In this document: piece by piece, positions 29,703 through 39,493 of the stretch
Layout: every line of letters starts with the position of its first letter
Numbering within the stretch: the first letter of the stretch is position 1
NCBI RefSeq assembly: GCF_008329705.1
Contig: NZ_VTSX01000014.1
Coordinates: 1-64,000 of the forward strand
Origin: Chryseobacterium sp. SN22
GTDB lineage: Bacteria > Bacteroidota > Bacteroidia > Flavobacteriales > Weeksellaceae
DNA length: 64,000 bases
Direction: 5' to 3'
Made by a program: the position numbers and the translations under genes
Notes under the pieces: model-generated
Told to the model about the DNA's origin: nothing
What the model saw: only the letters and a program-made list of their open reading frames with translations
Database searches by the model: none

Positions 29703-31949
29703 TTACTGCCCCTGCGGAACCATTCCGCCGTTGTCATCTTTTTTGCTTTCTTTCAGGATGCTCTGGTCTTCTTTTGCCAGCTTGTTTCTGGTTGGAATTT
29801 TATAGTTTACCGATAATCCGAAGTTTCGGGTGTCATATTTATTTCTCATGTAAACCGATTGTCCCTGCGGCGGATTGGATCGGACCTGCATCACCTGCCC
29901 GTTGAAGATATCATTGGCAAATACGGAAACCGTCAGTCGGTTATCCATAAATTTTTTCGTCAGTGTCAGGTCAAAGGAGTTATTGAATGGTTTTTCTGCC
30001 GTAAAATAAAAATATCCGGCTTTAGGTGTCAAATAACTGTAATTGGCCGTCAGCTTGATTTCCTTCGGTAAAATAATCTGGGTCATGATATTAAAGATCC
30101 AGAAACCTTTATTGTCCAGATCGGCAATATCATGTTTCTGATAACCGGCATAGATGTACATAAAGTTGATCTTATCCGGATTGAAGTTGAACTTCATGAT
30201 CTCGCTTAACGGTTTGCTGAAAATCATAAACGGAACCGGCAGTCCGACATTGAAATTATGGATTTTCATTTCCGATATGTTGATCTGCTCGTTGAAAAGG
30301 TTTTTCCCTTCCCTGCGGATGATCTGGGCTACCTGGTTTTTTGCTGAGCTCACACTGTAGCCGATGAAGGCATAGTCGAAAGCTGAAATTTTCAGTTCGT
30401 AATTGTCAAAGATCGTAGGCTGTAGATTCGGGTTACCCGTCACCTGAGTGTTCGGGCCCTGGAAAGTGACATTATTGGGATTCAGGGCGGAAATGCTCGG
30501 CAGGCTGATCTTTTTGTTGTAATTGGCTGTTACGTGCACCTGTTCCATCAGGTTGTACTGAACGCTGGCATTCGGGAATAATTTAAATTTATTAAAAGGC
30601 AGCAAACCGGCTTCTACCAGAACATCATTATTGTTCTTATCCTTTTCATAATATCTGGTAATTCCTGAAATATCATAGTTTTCGGCTCGGGTTCCCAGGA
30701 TAAAATCGAATTTTTTCAGTTTGGCCTGTAATTCCAGATAGGTAGCGGTGGTTTGTCTCTGATAATCGAGGTTCGTGATTCCAAAGCTTTCCGTTTTAAA
30801 GTCCTGTCTTTCATATAACCCTCCCAGGCTTACCTTACCGCCGTCCATCAGCTTGAGAGGCTGTGAATAGTCTACTTTGAAATTGGCAATCCGCATTGTA
30901 GAGGAGTTGCTTAGAACCCGTCCTAATGAAAAGGCATAGGGTTCTTCAGGATTAGAATATGCCCCGCTTCTAAAAATATTGTCCTGATCAAATTGGCTGT
31001 CGGATTTTGTGTAGCCAAACTGAAAATCAAGCTTCTGCGTTTTTTCTGAAAATCTTTTCTGATAGGTTATAACGGCTTCCTGTCTGGTATTAAGCGTATT
31101 TGCAGCATCCGAAGCATCAAAATAAAAGTCTCTGTACTTATATTCCTTCGGATCAGTATTCGGAATCAGCTCTTTTTTCTCGCCGTCACCATGACTTAAA
31201 GTATAATTATCATTGTTGTTATGGTAAATATCGTAGTTTAAAAGCAACCGGTCCTGTCCGAGATCGAAAGTAATTCCGGATTTTGCAAAATATCCCCGGC
31301 CATAGCGGTTGGTATCGCTGTATAGCAGGGCATCCTGATCGGTGCTGAGCATGCTTTCGCGGTAATTCTGGCCGACGTTCAGCTGCCAGCCGAAAATTTT
31401 GTTTCGGGCATTCAGGTTCAGGGAATTGCTGGTGCGGCTTCTGAATTTATCGTAATTGGTGAAAGAGTAGTTTCCGGAATAGGTAGCGGTTAAATATTTA
31501 TTGGCATTCTTATTCGTAATGATGTTCATGATCGCGCCTCCTGAAGTTGCCGGGAATTCCGCACCGGGCTGGGTAATCACTTCAATCCGGTCCACCGAAT
31601 TGGCAGGCATTCCTTCAAGGAAGGAATTCAGTTCGTTGGAAGTGATATTCAGAGGTCTTCCGTTGAGGTAAACGTCCAGTACCTTACCCTGGTACATCAT
31701 GCCGGCAATATCGGTAGAAACCAGGCCGGGAAGTTTTTTGATTCCTTCCAGCACATTCCCGTTGTTCAGCTGGGGCTGTTCCGAGAAATCGAAGATTGTA
31801 CGGTCGGCTTTTTGCTCAACGGCTTTTTTAGTTTTGGTAATGACAACGCCTTCGATCTGCTTCTCTTTAGTCGCCTGGGTATTGGTTTTTTCCTGGGCGG
31901 AAGCAAAGGCCAAGCTCAGGAAAGATAAAGTAATAAGTGTTTTTTTCAT
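29703..31949 (-). CDS. Outer membrane beta-barrel (TonB-receptor-like) protein
   Basis: The 748-residue product has a signal peptide (cleavage near residue 19, SAQEK), a plug-like domain (about 38-150, with VYLNGRPLNITSNEL and IEVITQPGAEFPATSGGAIMN) and a long barrel of the OMP_b-brl_3 type. Such proteins take part in uptake or export of unknown ligands, often with TonB. There is no TPP or other riboswitch in front of it. A second, related gene follows upstream (32087-34204). Paralogy is by overall pattern only. Confidence 0.85.
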   Translation of the reverse strand: MKKTLITLSFLSLAFASAQEKTNTQATKEKQIEGVVITKTKKAVEQKADRTIFDFSEQPQLNNGNVLEGIKKLPGLVSTDIAGMMYQGKVLDVYLNGRPLNITSNELNSFLEGMPANSVDRIEVITQPGAEFPATSGGAIMNIITNKNANKYLTATYSGNYSFTNYDKFRSRTSNSLNLNARNKIFGWQLNVGQNYRESMLSTDQDALLYSDTNRYGRGYFAKSGITFDLGQDRLLLNYDIYHNNNDNYTLSHGDGEKKELIPNTDPKEYKYRDFYFDASDAANTLNTRQEAVITYQKRFSEKTQKLDFQFGYTKSDSQFDQDNIFRSGAYSNPEEPYAFSLGRVLSNSSTMRIANFKVDYSQPLKLMDGGKVSLGGLYERQDFKTESFGITNLDYQRQTTATYLELQAKLKKFDFILGTRAENYDISGITRYYEKDKNNNDVLVEAGLLPFNKFKLFPNASVQYNLMEQVHVTANYNKKISLPSISALNPNNVTFQGPNTQVTGNPNLQPTIFDNYELKISAFDYAFIGYSVSSAKNQVAQIIRREGKNLFNEQINISEMKIHNFNVGLPVPFMIFSKPLSEIMKFNFNPDKINFMYIYAGYQKHDIADLDNKGFWIFNIMTQIILPKEIKLTANYSYLTPKAGYFYFTAEKPFNNSFDLTLTKKFMDNRLTVSVFANDIFNGQVMQVRSNPPQGQSVYMRNKYDTRNFGLSVNYKIPTRNKLAKEDQSILKESKKDDNGGMVPQGQ

Positions 31950-32086
31950 GCTCTTTCAATTCGATTGATTAGACACCGGAAAACAGATTTTGTTACAGGT
32001 CCGGAGAAAATTATGAATCTTTGATCAAAAAGCTTGCTTTAAGCTTAACAATATTCTTAATGATTAGAATTTAGTTGATATGAAGC

Positions 32087-34204
32087 TTATATCCTTTCCT
32101 TTTCTTCAAAATTAATGGTCTTTTTCCGGATCTTCTTTTTTTGGCCTCCGAAAGTATAGTTTACACTCAGCCGGAAACTCCTGCCGTCCCAGTAATTATT
32201 GATTTGATGAATGCTATCGGTAAAATAGATATCACCACGGAACCGCTGGGCAAAAATATTGGTGACGGTCGCATTGATCTGCAGCTTCTTTTCCATCAGG
32301 AAAAATTTAAGACCTGATGAAAGATCGGAGAAATTATGATAATAGTAATTTACATTCCGGGAAGGCAGGCTCTGTTCGTAGTTCAGGAAAAAAGCAAGGG
32401 TTTTGGTTTTATTCAGGGTAAAGGTATTGTTGATGGAATAACTGAATGAATTCCCTTTCTGCGGTTGGGCATCCAGCCCGAAAATTTCCGAACGCTGCCT
32501 GCTTGCGTTTACTGCTATTGTAGACTCCCAGCATTTAAAAAAGGTATCGGTATAGGAAATAGTAAGCCCGAAGGAATTATTGTTATAATAATTCAGATAC
32601 GTTGAGATCTGTGAAAGCCCGTCCTGGAAAGAAACCTGCCCGAATGCATTTTTAAGTCTCATATAATAAAGGCTTGTGGTCAGCTTGTTGTTAAAGGTGT
32701 AGCCCAATTCCAGGTTATTGATATAGGACGGTGTCAGCAGAGGATTTCCGGAAGAATAGGAATAAGGGTTGGAATACCATCGGAACGGATTCAGGCTGCC
32801 CATTCCCGGGCGGTTGATCCTTCTTGAGTAGGCCAGGCTGAAAATATTTCTATCTTTTTTGTAAGAAACATAGGCAGACGGGAACCACCGGCCGTAACGA
32901 TATGAATTTGCGGTGCCTGTAGAAGGCGTATAACTTTCTGCCGACGTATTTTCGTAGCGGAGACCGGCTTTGGTTTCCCAATGCTCCCCAAAATTTTTAG
33001 CATAACTGAAATAAGCGGCATAATTCTCTTCCCTGTACCGGAAAAGATCGGCCCTGTTTTCATCAGACACATACCCGTTCCCGGCAAGATTGAAATATTT
33101 TAAATCGGAATTGTTTTTAAACTGATTAAATTTCACCCCGGTTTCAATGGTTCCGAAAGAAAACGGAAGTTCAAGGTCTGCCTGTGCGGAAAAGATCTGC
33201 GGTGAAACCAGGGAAAGGGTTTTTACATTCTGCAATGTATTGTCGGAAAGCTTCTGGGTAGCAAAGTTAACCTCCGTATCTGAATTGTTTTTGTAAAAAT
33301 TTCCTGTAATGCTTAATTTCTTTCCTAATGAATCCAGTTTCAGGTCATAATAGGCGCTCAAGGTATGGGTAGGTTCCTTTTCGCGGTGGAAAGTGTTGGT
33401 GAGAAGGTTTTCTTCCTGGCCGGCCGGACTGATATTCCTGGTTCTGTTGACGATATCCATTCCGGACCTCTGGTGGGCATAAAGATATTCGAATCCGGCT
33501 TCAGAATTTTTGCTGATTTTATAGGATATGCTGATGCCGGGTGTCAGTTCGTTCCACATATCCCTTCTTACGGAGCTGCTGTAATTCCGGGTTGCCCCGA
33601 TCATGCTGTAATTTTCATCGGACCTTTTGGCGGAGTCGTAATAGACCAGTTTCAGGCTGCTGCTGAATTTTTCGGTCTGGTAGCTCAGGATTCCGTTGTC
33701 GCTGAATCCGGAGTAAGTCCTCTGGATCAGGTTGGAGCTGATGCTGCCGCTGAATCCCAGGTTCGGATTTTTCTTCAGGATGATGTTGATCAGTCCGCTG
33801 TTGCCCTGGGCTTCGTATTTTGCCGGCGGTGTGGTGATCACTTCTATTTTGGCAATATTTTCCGAACGGATGGATTTCAGGTAATTCAGCAGGGCCTGTC
33901 CGGAAAGGTTCAGCATCCTGCCGTTGATCATCACGTTCACGCTGCTTTTCCCGACGATAGAAACAGAGCCGAGATTTTCATCCACTTTGATCATCGGAAC
34001 ATTGGCCAACGTTTCCGAGCCGTCCATTCCCTGTGAAGCGATGGAAGCTTCCACATTAAAGATCATCCGGTCGGCTTTCCGCTCCAGCAGTTTTTTCTTA
34101 ACCAGGATTTCAATTTTTTCAATAGTCTGAACGCTGTCTTTTTTTACTTGTGACCAGAATAAGGAAGAAACCAAAAGGCAAGCTAACACAGGAATATTTT
34201 TCAT
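32087..34204 (-). CDS. Outer membrane beta-barrel (TonB-receptor-like) protein
   Basis: The product of 705 residues begins at MKNIPVLACLLVSSLFWSQ (ATG 34204), which is a good signal peptide; an earlier in-frame ATG at 34264 adds 20 residues without one. The plug-like region has VMINGRMLNLSGQAL and IEVITTPPAKYEAQGNSGLIN, close in pattern to the neighbour at 29703. A barrel with aromatic-rich strands follows. It is divergent from the small secreted-protein/LytS/LytTR operon, which may control it. The ligand is unknown. Confidence 0.85.
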   Translation of the reverse strand: MKNIPVLACLLVSSLFWSQVKKDSVQTIEKIEILVKKKLLERKADRMIFNVEASIASQGMDGSETLANVPMIKVDENLGSVSIVGKSSVNVMINGRMLNLSGQALLNYLKSIRSENIAKIEVITTPPAKYEAQGNSGLINIILKKNPNLGFSGSISSNLIQRTYSGFSDNGILSYQTEKFSSSLKLVYYDSAKRSDENYSMIGATRNYSSSVRRDMWNELTPGISISYKISKNSEAGFEYLYAHQRSGMDIVNRTRNISPAGQEENLLTNTFHREKEPTHTLSAYYDLKLDSLGKKLSITGNFYKNNSDTEVNFATQKLSDNTLQNVKTLSLVSPQIFSAQADLELPFSFGTIETGVKFNQFKNNSDLKYFNLAGNGYVSDENRADLFRYREENYAAYFSYAKNFGEHWETKAGLRYENTSAESYTPSTGTANSYRYGRWFPSAYVSYKKDRNIFSLAYSRRINRPGMGSLNPFRWYSNPYSYSSGNPLLTPSYINNLELGYTFNNKLTTSLYYMRLKNAFGQVSFQDGLSQISTYLNYYNNNSFGLTISYTDTFFKCWESTIAVNASRQRSEIFGLDAQPQKGNSFSYSINNTFTLNKTKTLAFFLNYEQSLPSRNVNYYYHNFSDLSSGLKFFLMEKKLQINATVTNIFAQRFRGDIYFTDSIHQINNYWDGRSFRLSVNYTFGGQKKKIRKKTINFEEKERI

Positions 34205-34351
34205 AGTAATTTTTTTCGACAAATGTATTTTGATATAGAATAGGATAAAACAGCATTTAGACATGCATCGGTTTTCATCCGATCAACCTTATTTCGTCGA
34301 TAATTTCAGACGTTTCGCCGATTCCGATGCAGAAAATGCCGTGGTCCTGAC

Positions 34352-34359
34352 TATTTTTG
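34352..34359 (+). promoter_or_regulatory. -7 promoter element before the LytS operon
   Basis: TATTTTTG, a perfect -7 box, ends 4 bases before the ATG at 34364. This implies a leaderless transcript. No -33 match was seen. Confidence 0.45.
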
Positions 34360-34363
34360 AGCT

Positions 34364-34711
34364 ATGAAAAATGTTATTCTTATTTTCAGCTTAATGTATG
34401 CGCATTTCTGTATGCCGCTTCACCGGGTGGATGTATGGAAGACCCTGACGGTACATCCGGGGGAAAATCTTTACATTAATGAAGTAAAAGCTCCGGTGAC
34501 CCTGGAAATAAAAAATCTTTCCGATAAAGAAATCCATCTGTCCTCAAAGCTCACGATGCCCCAAAGTATTGCGGTAGGATCCGGATTCAGATACCGGTTG
34601 CCGAAAAAAGGCAGCCTTACAATGGAAAACAGGAATACCGTAACGGTTTCGGTATATTTGCATTATTCCTCCTCAAAAAGTATTTTCGTTAATAATAAAG
34701 AATTACGATGA
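34364..34711 (+). CDS. Small secreted protein of the LytS/LytTR operon
   Basis: A 115-residue protein with a signal-like N-terminus (about residues 1-18) and a beta-rich remainder with NLSDKEIHLSSKLTMP. No family is recognised. It overlaps the histidine kinase gene by 4 bases (ATGA). It is the first gene of a three-gene operon and may be the extracellular input for the kinase, but that is only inferred from the order. Confidence 0.7.
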   Translation: MKNVILIFSLMYAHFCMPLHRVDVWKTLTVHPGENLYINEVKAPVTLEIKNLSDKEIHLSSKLTMPQSIAVGSGFRYRLPKKGSLTMENRNTVTVSVYLHYSSSKSIFVNNKELR

Positions 34712-35721
34712 AAACGTATAAACTTGTTTGGTTCCACATTTTTTTCTGGACAATTTATATTATCGGATCGGTAGTGATCCCTTATTTCGTATTTGATTCT
34801 GAAAAATCCCTTACCTTTAAAATCACTTTTTTCCTTACCAGCTTTATATCCTTTTATGTGAACTATTTTATTATTGTTCCCCGGTTTTATGAGCCGGATA
34901 AAATCTACAAATCCGTTATTGCCTTTTTGCTGAGTGTAACGTGTTTTGTGATCGTGCGCTATTCTATAGAAGAAGTCTTGCTGCCAGCGACGTTGGGATT
35001 CAGGAACTATGATCCCGATACGGGAATTGCCTTTTATTTTTTCGATAATATTTTTTTCAGCAGCACCGCCATTTTCATCAGTACGACATTTTGGTTCCTT
35101 CAGTATTTTATCCATGCAGAATCTGAAAAAGCGGAGCTCATCGAAGCCAGGAAAACGGCAGAGCTGCAGGCCTTAAAAACCCAGATCAATCCGCATTTTA
35201 TTTTTAATTCGTTAAATAATATTTATTCGCTGGTGTACCAGAATTCCGAAAAAGCTTTGCCTGCCATTGAAGAACTGAGCCGCCTGCTGAGGTACAGTAC
35301 GAAAGACCTTACCGAAGATTCTATTACTCTGGATAAAGAAATCGGGTACATCGACAGCCTGACCGCTCTGGAAAAACTCAGGATTAAAAAACCCGAACTG
35401 TTGATCTTTGAGAAAAAAATCAGCCATCCCGGACTGAAAATTTCCCCGATGCTTTTGGTGCCGTTTGTGGAAAATGCTTTTAAACACGGAGATTTCCGTG
35501 ATAAAGGTTTTGAAATGAGGATTTCCGACGATAAGAAAATATTGCATTTTTATCTGTTAAACTATAAAAGTGAAAGGATGAAAGATGAGGTTTCCGGAAT
35601 CGGAATTGAAAACGTCAAGAAAAGGCTTTCTATCCTGTATCCCGGAAAGCATGAACTGGATATAAAAAATTCGGATACAGAATTTACAGTTGATTTAAAA
35701 ATAGATTTGCGGAATGATTAA
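34708..35721 (+). CDS. LytS family sensor histidine kinase
   Basis: The 337-residue kinase has four membrane segments (about 8-28, 38-58, 68-84, 116-136), a coiled segment ESEKAELIEARKTAELQALK, the phospho-acceptor His163 in QINPHFIFNSLNN, and a C-terminal HATPase with VENAFKHG and GIGIENVKKRL. It should phosphorylate the response regulator encoded by the next gene, which overlaps by 8 bases. The signal is unknown. Confidence 0.93.
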   Translation: MKTYKLVWFHIFFWTIYIIGSVVIPYFVFDSEKSLTFKITFFLTSFISFYVNYFIIVPRFYEPDKIYKSVIAFLLSVTCFVIVRYSIEEVLLPATLGFRNYDPDTGIAFYFFDNIFFSSTAIFISTTFWFLQYFIHAESEKAELIEARKTAELQALKTQINPHFIFNSLNNIYSLVYQNSEKALPAIEELSRLLRYSTKDLTEDSITLDKEIGYIDSLTALEKLRIKKPELLIFEKKISHPGLKISPMLLVPFVENAFKHGDFRDKGFEMRISDDKKILHFYLLNYKSERMKDEVSGIGIENVKKRLSILYPGKHELDIKNSDTEFTVDLKIDLRND

Positions 35722-36400
35722 AATTAAATGTGTCATTGTAGATGACGAACCGCTGGCCATTTCGCTGCTGGAAAGCTATGTGAATAAAGTGCCGTTTCTG
35801 GAAATGGTTTTCTCTACGGAAAATCCGGTCGAAGCAATGGAATATGTTCAGAAAAATGAGTCCGATTTAATTTTTCTGGACATCCAGATGCCGGAACTTA
35901 CCGGAATCAATTTCATGAAAATCCTGGGAGATAAAAAGAAATACATTTTAACCACCGCTTATTCCGAATATGCATTGGAAGGGTATGAGCATCACATTAT
36001 CGATTATCTGTTGAAGCCGGTCCCGTTCGAACGGTTTTATAAAAGTGCGCTGAAAGCACAGGAACGTTTCACAACCGCAGAAAGTAAAGAAGAGACGCAT
36101 TTTTTCGTCAAGTGTTCAGGTCAGCAGCATCGGATTAATTTTAAAGATATTCTGTATGTGGAAAGCATCAGGGACTATATTAATATTAAAACAGCAGAAC
36201 AGGAATATATCGTCCTGGACACCTTAAAATCGATGGAGCAGCAGCTTCCTGAAACATCTTTTGTGAGAATCCATAAATCGTTTATTCTCAATTTACATAA
36301 GATCCATCATGTTGCCGGCAAGAAAGTAATACTGGTATCCGAACATGAAATTCCGATAGGCGAGAGCTACCGGATGGGTTTTCTGACGAGGATAAAGTAA
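35714..36400 (+). CDS. LytTR family response regulator
   Basis: The 228-residue protein has a receiver domain (residues 4-115; phospho-acceptor Asp56 in FLDIQMPELTG) and a C-terminal LytTR DNA-binding domain (about 130-228; VESIRDYINIKT, FVRIHKSFILNL). It pairs with the upstream kinase. A probable target is the divergent beta-barrel gene or the operon itself, though no direct repeats were located. Confidence 0.93.
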   Translation: MIKIKCVIVDDEPLAISLLESYVNKVPFLEMVFSTENPVEAMEYVQKNESDLIFLDIQMPELTGINFMKILGDKKKYILTTAYSEYALEGYEHHIIDYLLKPVPFERFYKSALKAQERFTTAESKEETHFFVKCSGQQHRINFKDILYVESIRDYINIKTAEQEYIVLDTLKSMEQQLPETSFVRIHKSFILNLHKIHHVAGKKVILVSEHEIPIGESYRMGFLTRIK

Positions 36401-36410
36401 ACTTGAAATA

Positions 36411-36645
36411 ATGGTTGGAAGAGGTGGGTTGGATGCGGGAAGCTCCTTTTTCAGAAATACGCTCACAAGTATTGAATAATCAAGCTAATTGTTTGTTATT
36501 CTATTTAAAACTTAATGGCCTACTTTGTTTTTGTTTCATAACTAAATGAATTGGACCTTAATACGGTCAGGTTCACATTGTTTTAGAATCCCGGAGGAGC
36601 AGCTTTTTACAGGGTAGAATAAAATCCCATCAGAAATGTTATAAC
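36411..36645 (+). repeat. Dispersed intergenic repeat, copy D with long tail
   Basis: A degenerate core (GGTTGGAAGAGGTGGGTTGG then ATGCGGGAAGC, 36413-36443) and a tail (36581-36645) with TTTGTTTTAGAATCCCGGAG and AGAATAAAATCCCATCAGAA, parallel to the tail of copy F at 52890-52960. Confidence 0.65.
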
Positions 36646-36879
36646 AAGTACCCGAATATCCGTTACTTCATGATTAATCTCAAACATAATTTCGGGAATC
36701 AAAAAGTAAAAAAAACAAAAAACAGAAATAAAAACCGCCGGACAAAAGAGCTTGTAAAAGTAATTGAAGATGATCAAATGATTGTCATTCATAAAAGTCT
36801 ATAAACAATCATATTTAACGAATCCAAAGCAGAGATCAGGGAAGCAGGAGACGGTAAGTTTCTTATATTAAATAAAAAA

Positions 36880-36899
36880 GCAGTTTCAAACGAAACTGC
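36880..36899 (-). terminator. Terminator after the first aconitase gene
   Basis: GCAGTTTC and GAAACTGC pair around a 4-base loop. On the minus strand the hairpin is followed by TTTTTTATT. Confidence 0.85.
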
Positions 36900-36927
36900 C
36901 TTTTTCTATTAAGAATTAATGTTATTA

Positions 36928-39198
36928 TTAATTTTTTTCCTGCTGTTTGATCAGGTTCAGGGCAGAACCCGCTTTAAACCATTCGATCTGCTGGTTGTTG
37001 TACGTATGGTTGGCCATGATCATGTCTTTGGTACCGTCTATATGGATGAATTCCAGCGTCAGCTGTTTACCAGGAGCAAACTGGTCAAGGTCCAGGAAAT
37101 TAACTACATCATCTTCCTGTACTTTATCATAATCCGCTTCATCAGCAAACGTCAGTCCAAGCATACCCTGCTTTTTCAGGTTGGTTTCGTGAATCCTCGC
37201 AAAAGATTTTACTAATACCGCTTTTACGCCAAGATGTCTCGGCTCCATTGCCGCATGTTCTCTGGAAGATCCTTCTCCGTAATTCTGGTCTCCGACAACA
37301 ATCGAAGGGATTCCGGCAGCTTTATAAGCTCTCTGTACGGCAGGAACTTCACCGTATTCACCGTTCAGCTGGTTTTTCACCTTATTGGTTTCCATGTTAT
37401 AGGCATTTACGGCTCCAATCAGCATGTTGTTGGAAATATTATCCAGGTGGCCTCTGTATTTCAGCCATGGTCCTGCCATGGAAATATGGTCGGTGGTACA
37501 TTTGCCGAAAGCTTTGATCAGAACCCTTGCTCCGGTAATGTTCTGGCCATCCCATGCAGGGAATTCTTCAAGCAGCTGAAGCCTGTCTGAAGTCGGGCTA
37601 ACATCCACTACTACGCCTGAACCATCTTCAGATGGTGCCTGATAGCCATTATCTTCTACGGCAAAACCTTTAGCCGGAAGTTCGGAACCTTTAGGCTCAT
37701 CCAGTCTTACCTGTTCTCCGTTTTCTGCGGTTAAGGTATCGGTAATCGGGTTGAAATCCAGTCTTCCGGAAATTGCCACGGCAGCTACCATTTCAGGAGA
37801 AGCTACAAAGGCGTGGGTATTCGGGTTTCCGTCTGCTCTTTTTGCAAAGTTTCTGTTAAATGAATGGATAATGGAGTTCTTCTCACCTTTTTCAGCGCCT
37901 TCCCGATCCCATTGTCCGATACAAGGCCCGCAGGCATTGGTAAAGATCCGGGCATTCTCAAATTTTCTGAAAGAATCCAGGAATCCGTCTCTTTCTGCAG
38001 TATATTTTACCTGTTCCGAGCCCGGGTTGATTCCTAAGATGGCTTTTGGCTTAACCCCTTTTGCTACGGCATCTTCTACGATAGAAGCTGCTCTCGAAAG
38101 GTCTTCGTATGATGAGTTGGTACATGAACCGATTAAGGCCCATTCAACTTCCAGCGGCCATCCATTGGCTTCCGCTTTGGCTCTGAATTCAGAAACAGGC
38201 GTTGCCAAGTCCGGAGTAAACGGTCCGTTCAGGTGAGGCGTAAGTTCGGAAAGGTTAATCTCAATTAATTGATCAAAATATTGTTCCGGATTAGCATATA
38301 CTTCAGGGTCGCCGGTTAAGTGCTCGGCAATCTGGTCTGCGGCATCCACAACATCCTGTCTTCCTGTAGCGGCAAGATATCTTCTCATCGAATCATCATA
38401 CCCGAAAGTGGAAGTGGTTGCACCGATTTCAGCACCCATATTACAGATAGTCCCTTTTCCGGTTGCCGAAAGCGATTCCGCTCCTTCACCGAAATATTCT
38501 ACGATGCAGCCGGTTCCCCCTTTTACGGTAAGAATTCCTGCTACTTTTAAAATTACATCTTTCGGAGCTGTCCATCCGCTCATTTTACCGGTTAATTTTA
38601 CTCCGATCAGTTTAGGCATTTTAAGCTCCCAGGCCATTCCGGCCATTACGTCTACGGCATCTGCACCACCTACCCCGATGGCGACCATTCCCAAGCCTCC
38701 GGCATTCACCGTATGGGAATCGGTACCGATCATCATGCCGCCCGGAAAAGCGTAATTTTCCAATACCACCTGATGGATGATTCCTGCTCCCGGTTTCCAG
38801 AAGCCGATTCCGTATTTGTCACAGACAGAGCTCAGGAAATTGAAAACTTCCGAGTTTTTGTTGATTCCTTCCTGCAGATCTTTATCTGCCCCTACTTTTG
38901 CTTGGATCAGGTGATCGGCATGTGCTGTAGAAGGAACCGCTACTTTTGCTTTTCCGGCCTGCATAAACTGCAGAAGTGCCATCTGGGCCGTAGCATCCTG
39001 CATAGCCACGCGGTCCGGAGCAAAATCTACATAAGAATTCCCTCTTTCATATTCCTGGGTTGCATTTCCTTCCCATAAGTGGGTGTAAAGAATCTTCTCT
39101 GAAAGTGTAAGTGGTTTTCCCGTAATTTCTCTTGCTGCTGCAATTCTTTCAGGATAACGCTGGTACACTTTTTTGATCATGTCAATATCAAAAGTCAT
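36928..39198 (-). CDS. acn: Aconitate hydratase (mitochondrial-type)
   Basis: The 756-residue 4Fe-4S enzyme converts citrate to isocitrate through cis-aconitate. It shows [31 protein letters not shown] (cluster Cys), the second cluster region [11 protein letters not shown], and a swivel domain with [15 protein letters not shown]. It is the form close to mitochondrial aconitase, not AcnB. A different, AcnB-type gene lies 295 bases upstream in the same direction. The gene ends before a clear terminator. Confidence 0.96.
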   Translation of the reverse strand: MTFDIDMIKKVYQRYPERIAAAREITGKPLTLSEKILYTHLWEGNATQEYERGNSYVDFAPDRVAMQDATAQMALLQFMQAGKAKVAVPSTAHADHLIQAKVGADKDLQEGINKNSEVFNFLSSVCDKYGIGFWKPGAGIIHQVVLENYAFPGGMMIGTDSHTVNAGGLGMVAIGVGGADAVDVMAGMAWELKMPKLIGVKLTGKMSGWTAPKDVILKVAGILTVKGGTGCIVEYFGEGAESLSATGKGTICNMGAEIGATTSTFGYDDSMRRYLAATGRQDVVDAADQIAEHLTGDPEVYANPEQYFDQLIEINLSELTPHLNGPFTPDLATPVSEFRAKAEANGWPLEVEWALIGSCTNSSYEDLSRAASIVEDAVAKGVKPKAILGINPGSEQVKYTAERDGFLDSFRKFENARIFTNACGPCIGQWDREGAEKGEKNSIIHSFNRNFAKRADGNPNTHAFVASPEMVAAVAISGRLDFNPITDTLTAENGEQVRLDEPKGSELPAKGFAVEDNGYQAPSEDGSGVVVDVSPTSDRLQLLEEFPAWDGQNITGARVLIKAFGKCTTDHISMAGPWLKYRGHLDNISNNMLIGAVNAYNMETNKVKNQLNGEYGEVPAVQRAYKAAGIPSIVVGDQNYGEGSSREHAAMEPRHLGVKAVLVKSFARIHETNLKKQGMLGLTFADEADYDKVQEDDVVNFLDLDQFAPGKQLTLEFIHIDGTKDMIMANHTYNNQQIEWFKAGSALNLIKQQEKN

Positions 39199-39493
39199 AT
39201 CTAATTTATTTTTTCTTTCTTATAAATTTTTCAGCTTCATTAAGCGAAAAATACGATTTCTTTAATTCAGCAAAATCTGTTCCTCCAGTATATAAAGAAA
39301 AAGAAATATGCTGTAATCAAATAATTAATAGCCATCAATTTAAGAAAAAATAAGATTTTGATCATTGATATAGGATAAAATAATAATTCGGCAGTCTTAA
39401 ATAGAAATATTCTAAACAAAAAAGAAAGATTCCAATCCATGCGGATCGGAATCTTTCAGTATCATGTAAACAGTCGTGCTGTTTATATTAAAA
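39199..39493. other. Gap between the two aconitase genes
   Basis: 295 A/T-rich bases holding the terminator of acnB (39424-39457) and the region where the promoter of acn must lie. No gene or clear promoter was found in the remainder. Confidence 0.5.
39424..39457 (-). terminator. Terminator after acnB
   Basis: GAAAGATTCCAATCC and GGATCGGAATCTTTC pair at 14 of 15 positions around a 4-base loop. On the minus strand a TTTTTTG run follows. This shows the two aconitase genes are mainly separate transcripts. Confidence 0.85.

Larger units (their letters stand above)
36401..36927. other. Gap with repeat copy D and a terminator
   Basis: 527 bases between the LytTR regulator and the aconitase gene. 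It contains repeat copy D (36411-36645) and the aconitase terminator (36880-36899). A 61-codon minus-strand frame (36607-36792) overlaps the repeat tail and is not believed. Confidence 0.6.

Noticed and set aside
33365-34036. 223-codon plus-strand frame
   Set aside because: It lies fully antisense to the second beta-barrel gene and has no family pattern; a shadow of that gene.
34205-34264. Longer N-terminus of the second beta-barrel protein
   Set aside because: The upstream ATG adds 20 residues before a good signal peptide; the internal Met gives the expected N-terminus.
36607-36792. 61-codon minus-strand frame with hydrophobic product
   Set aside because: Its 3' part lies in the tail of repeat copy D, no promoter or partner is near, and the low-complexity product looks like translated A/T-rich repeat.
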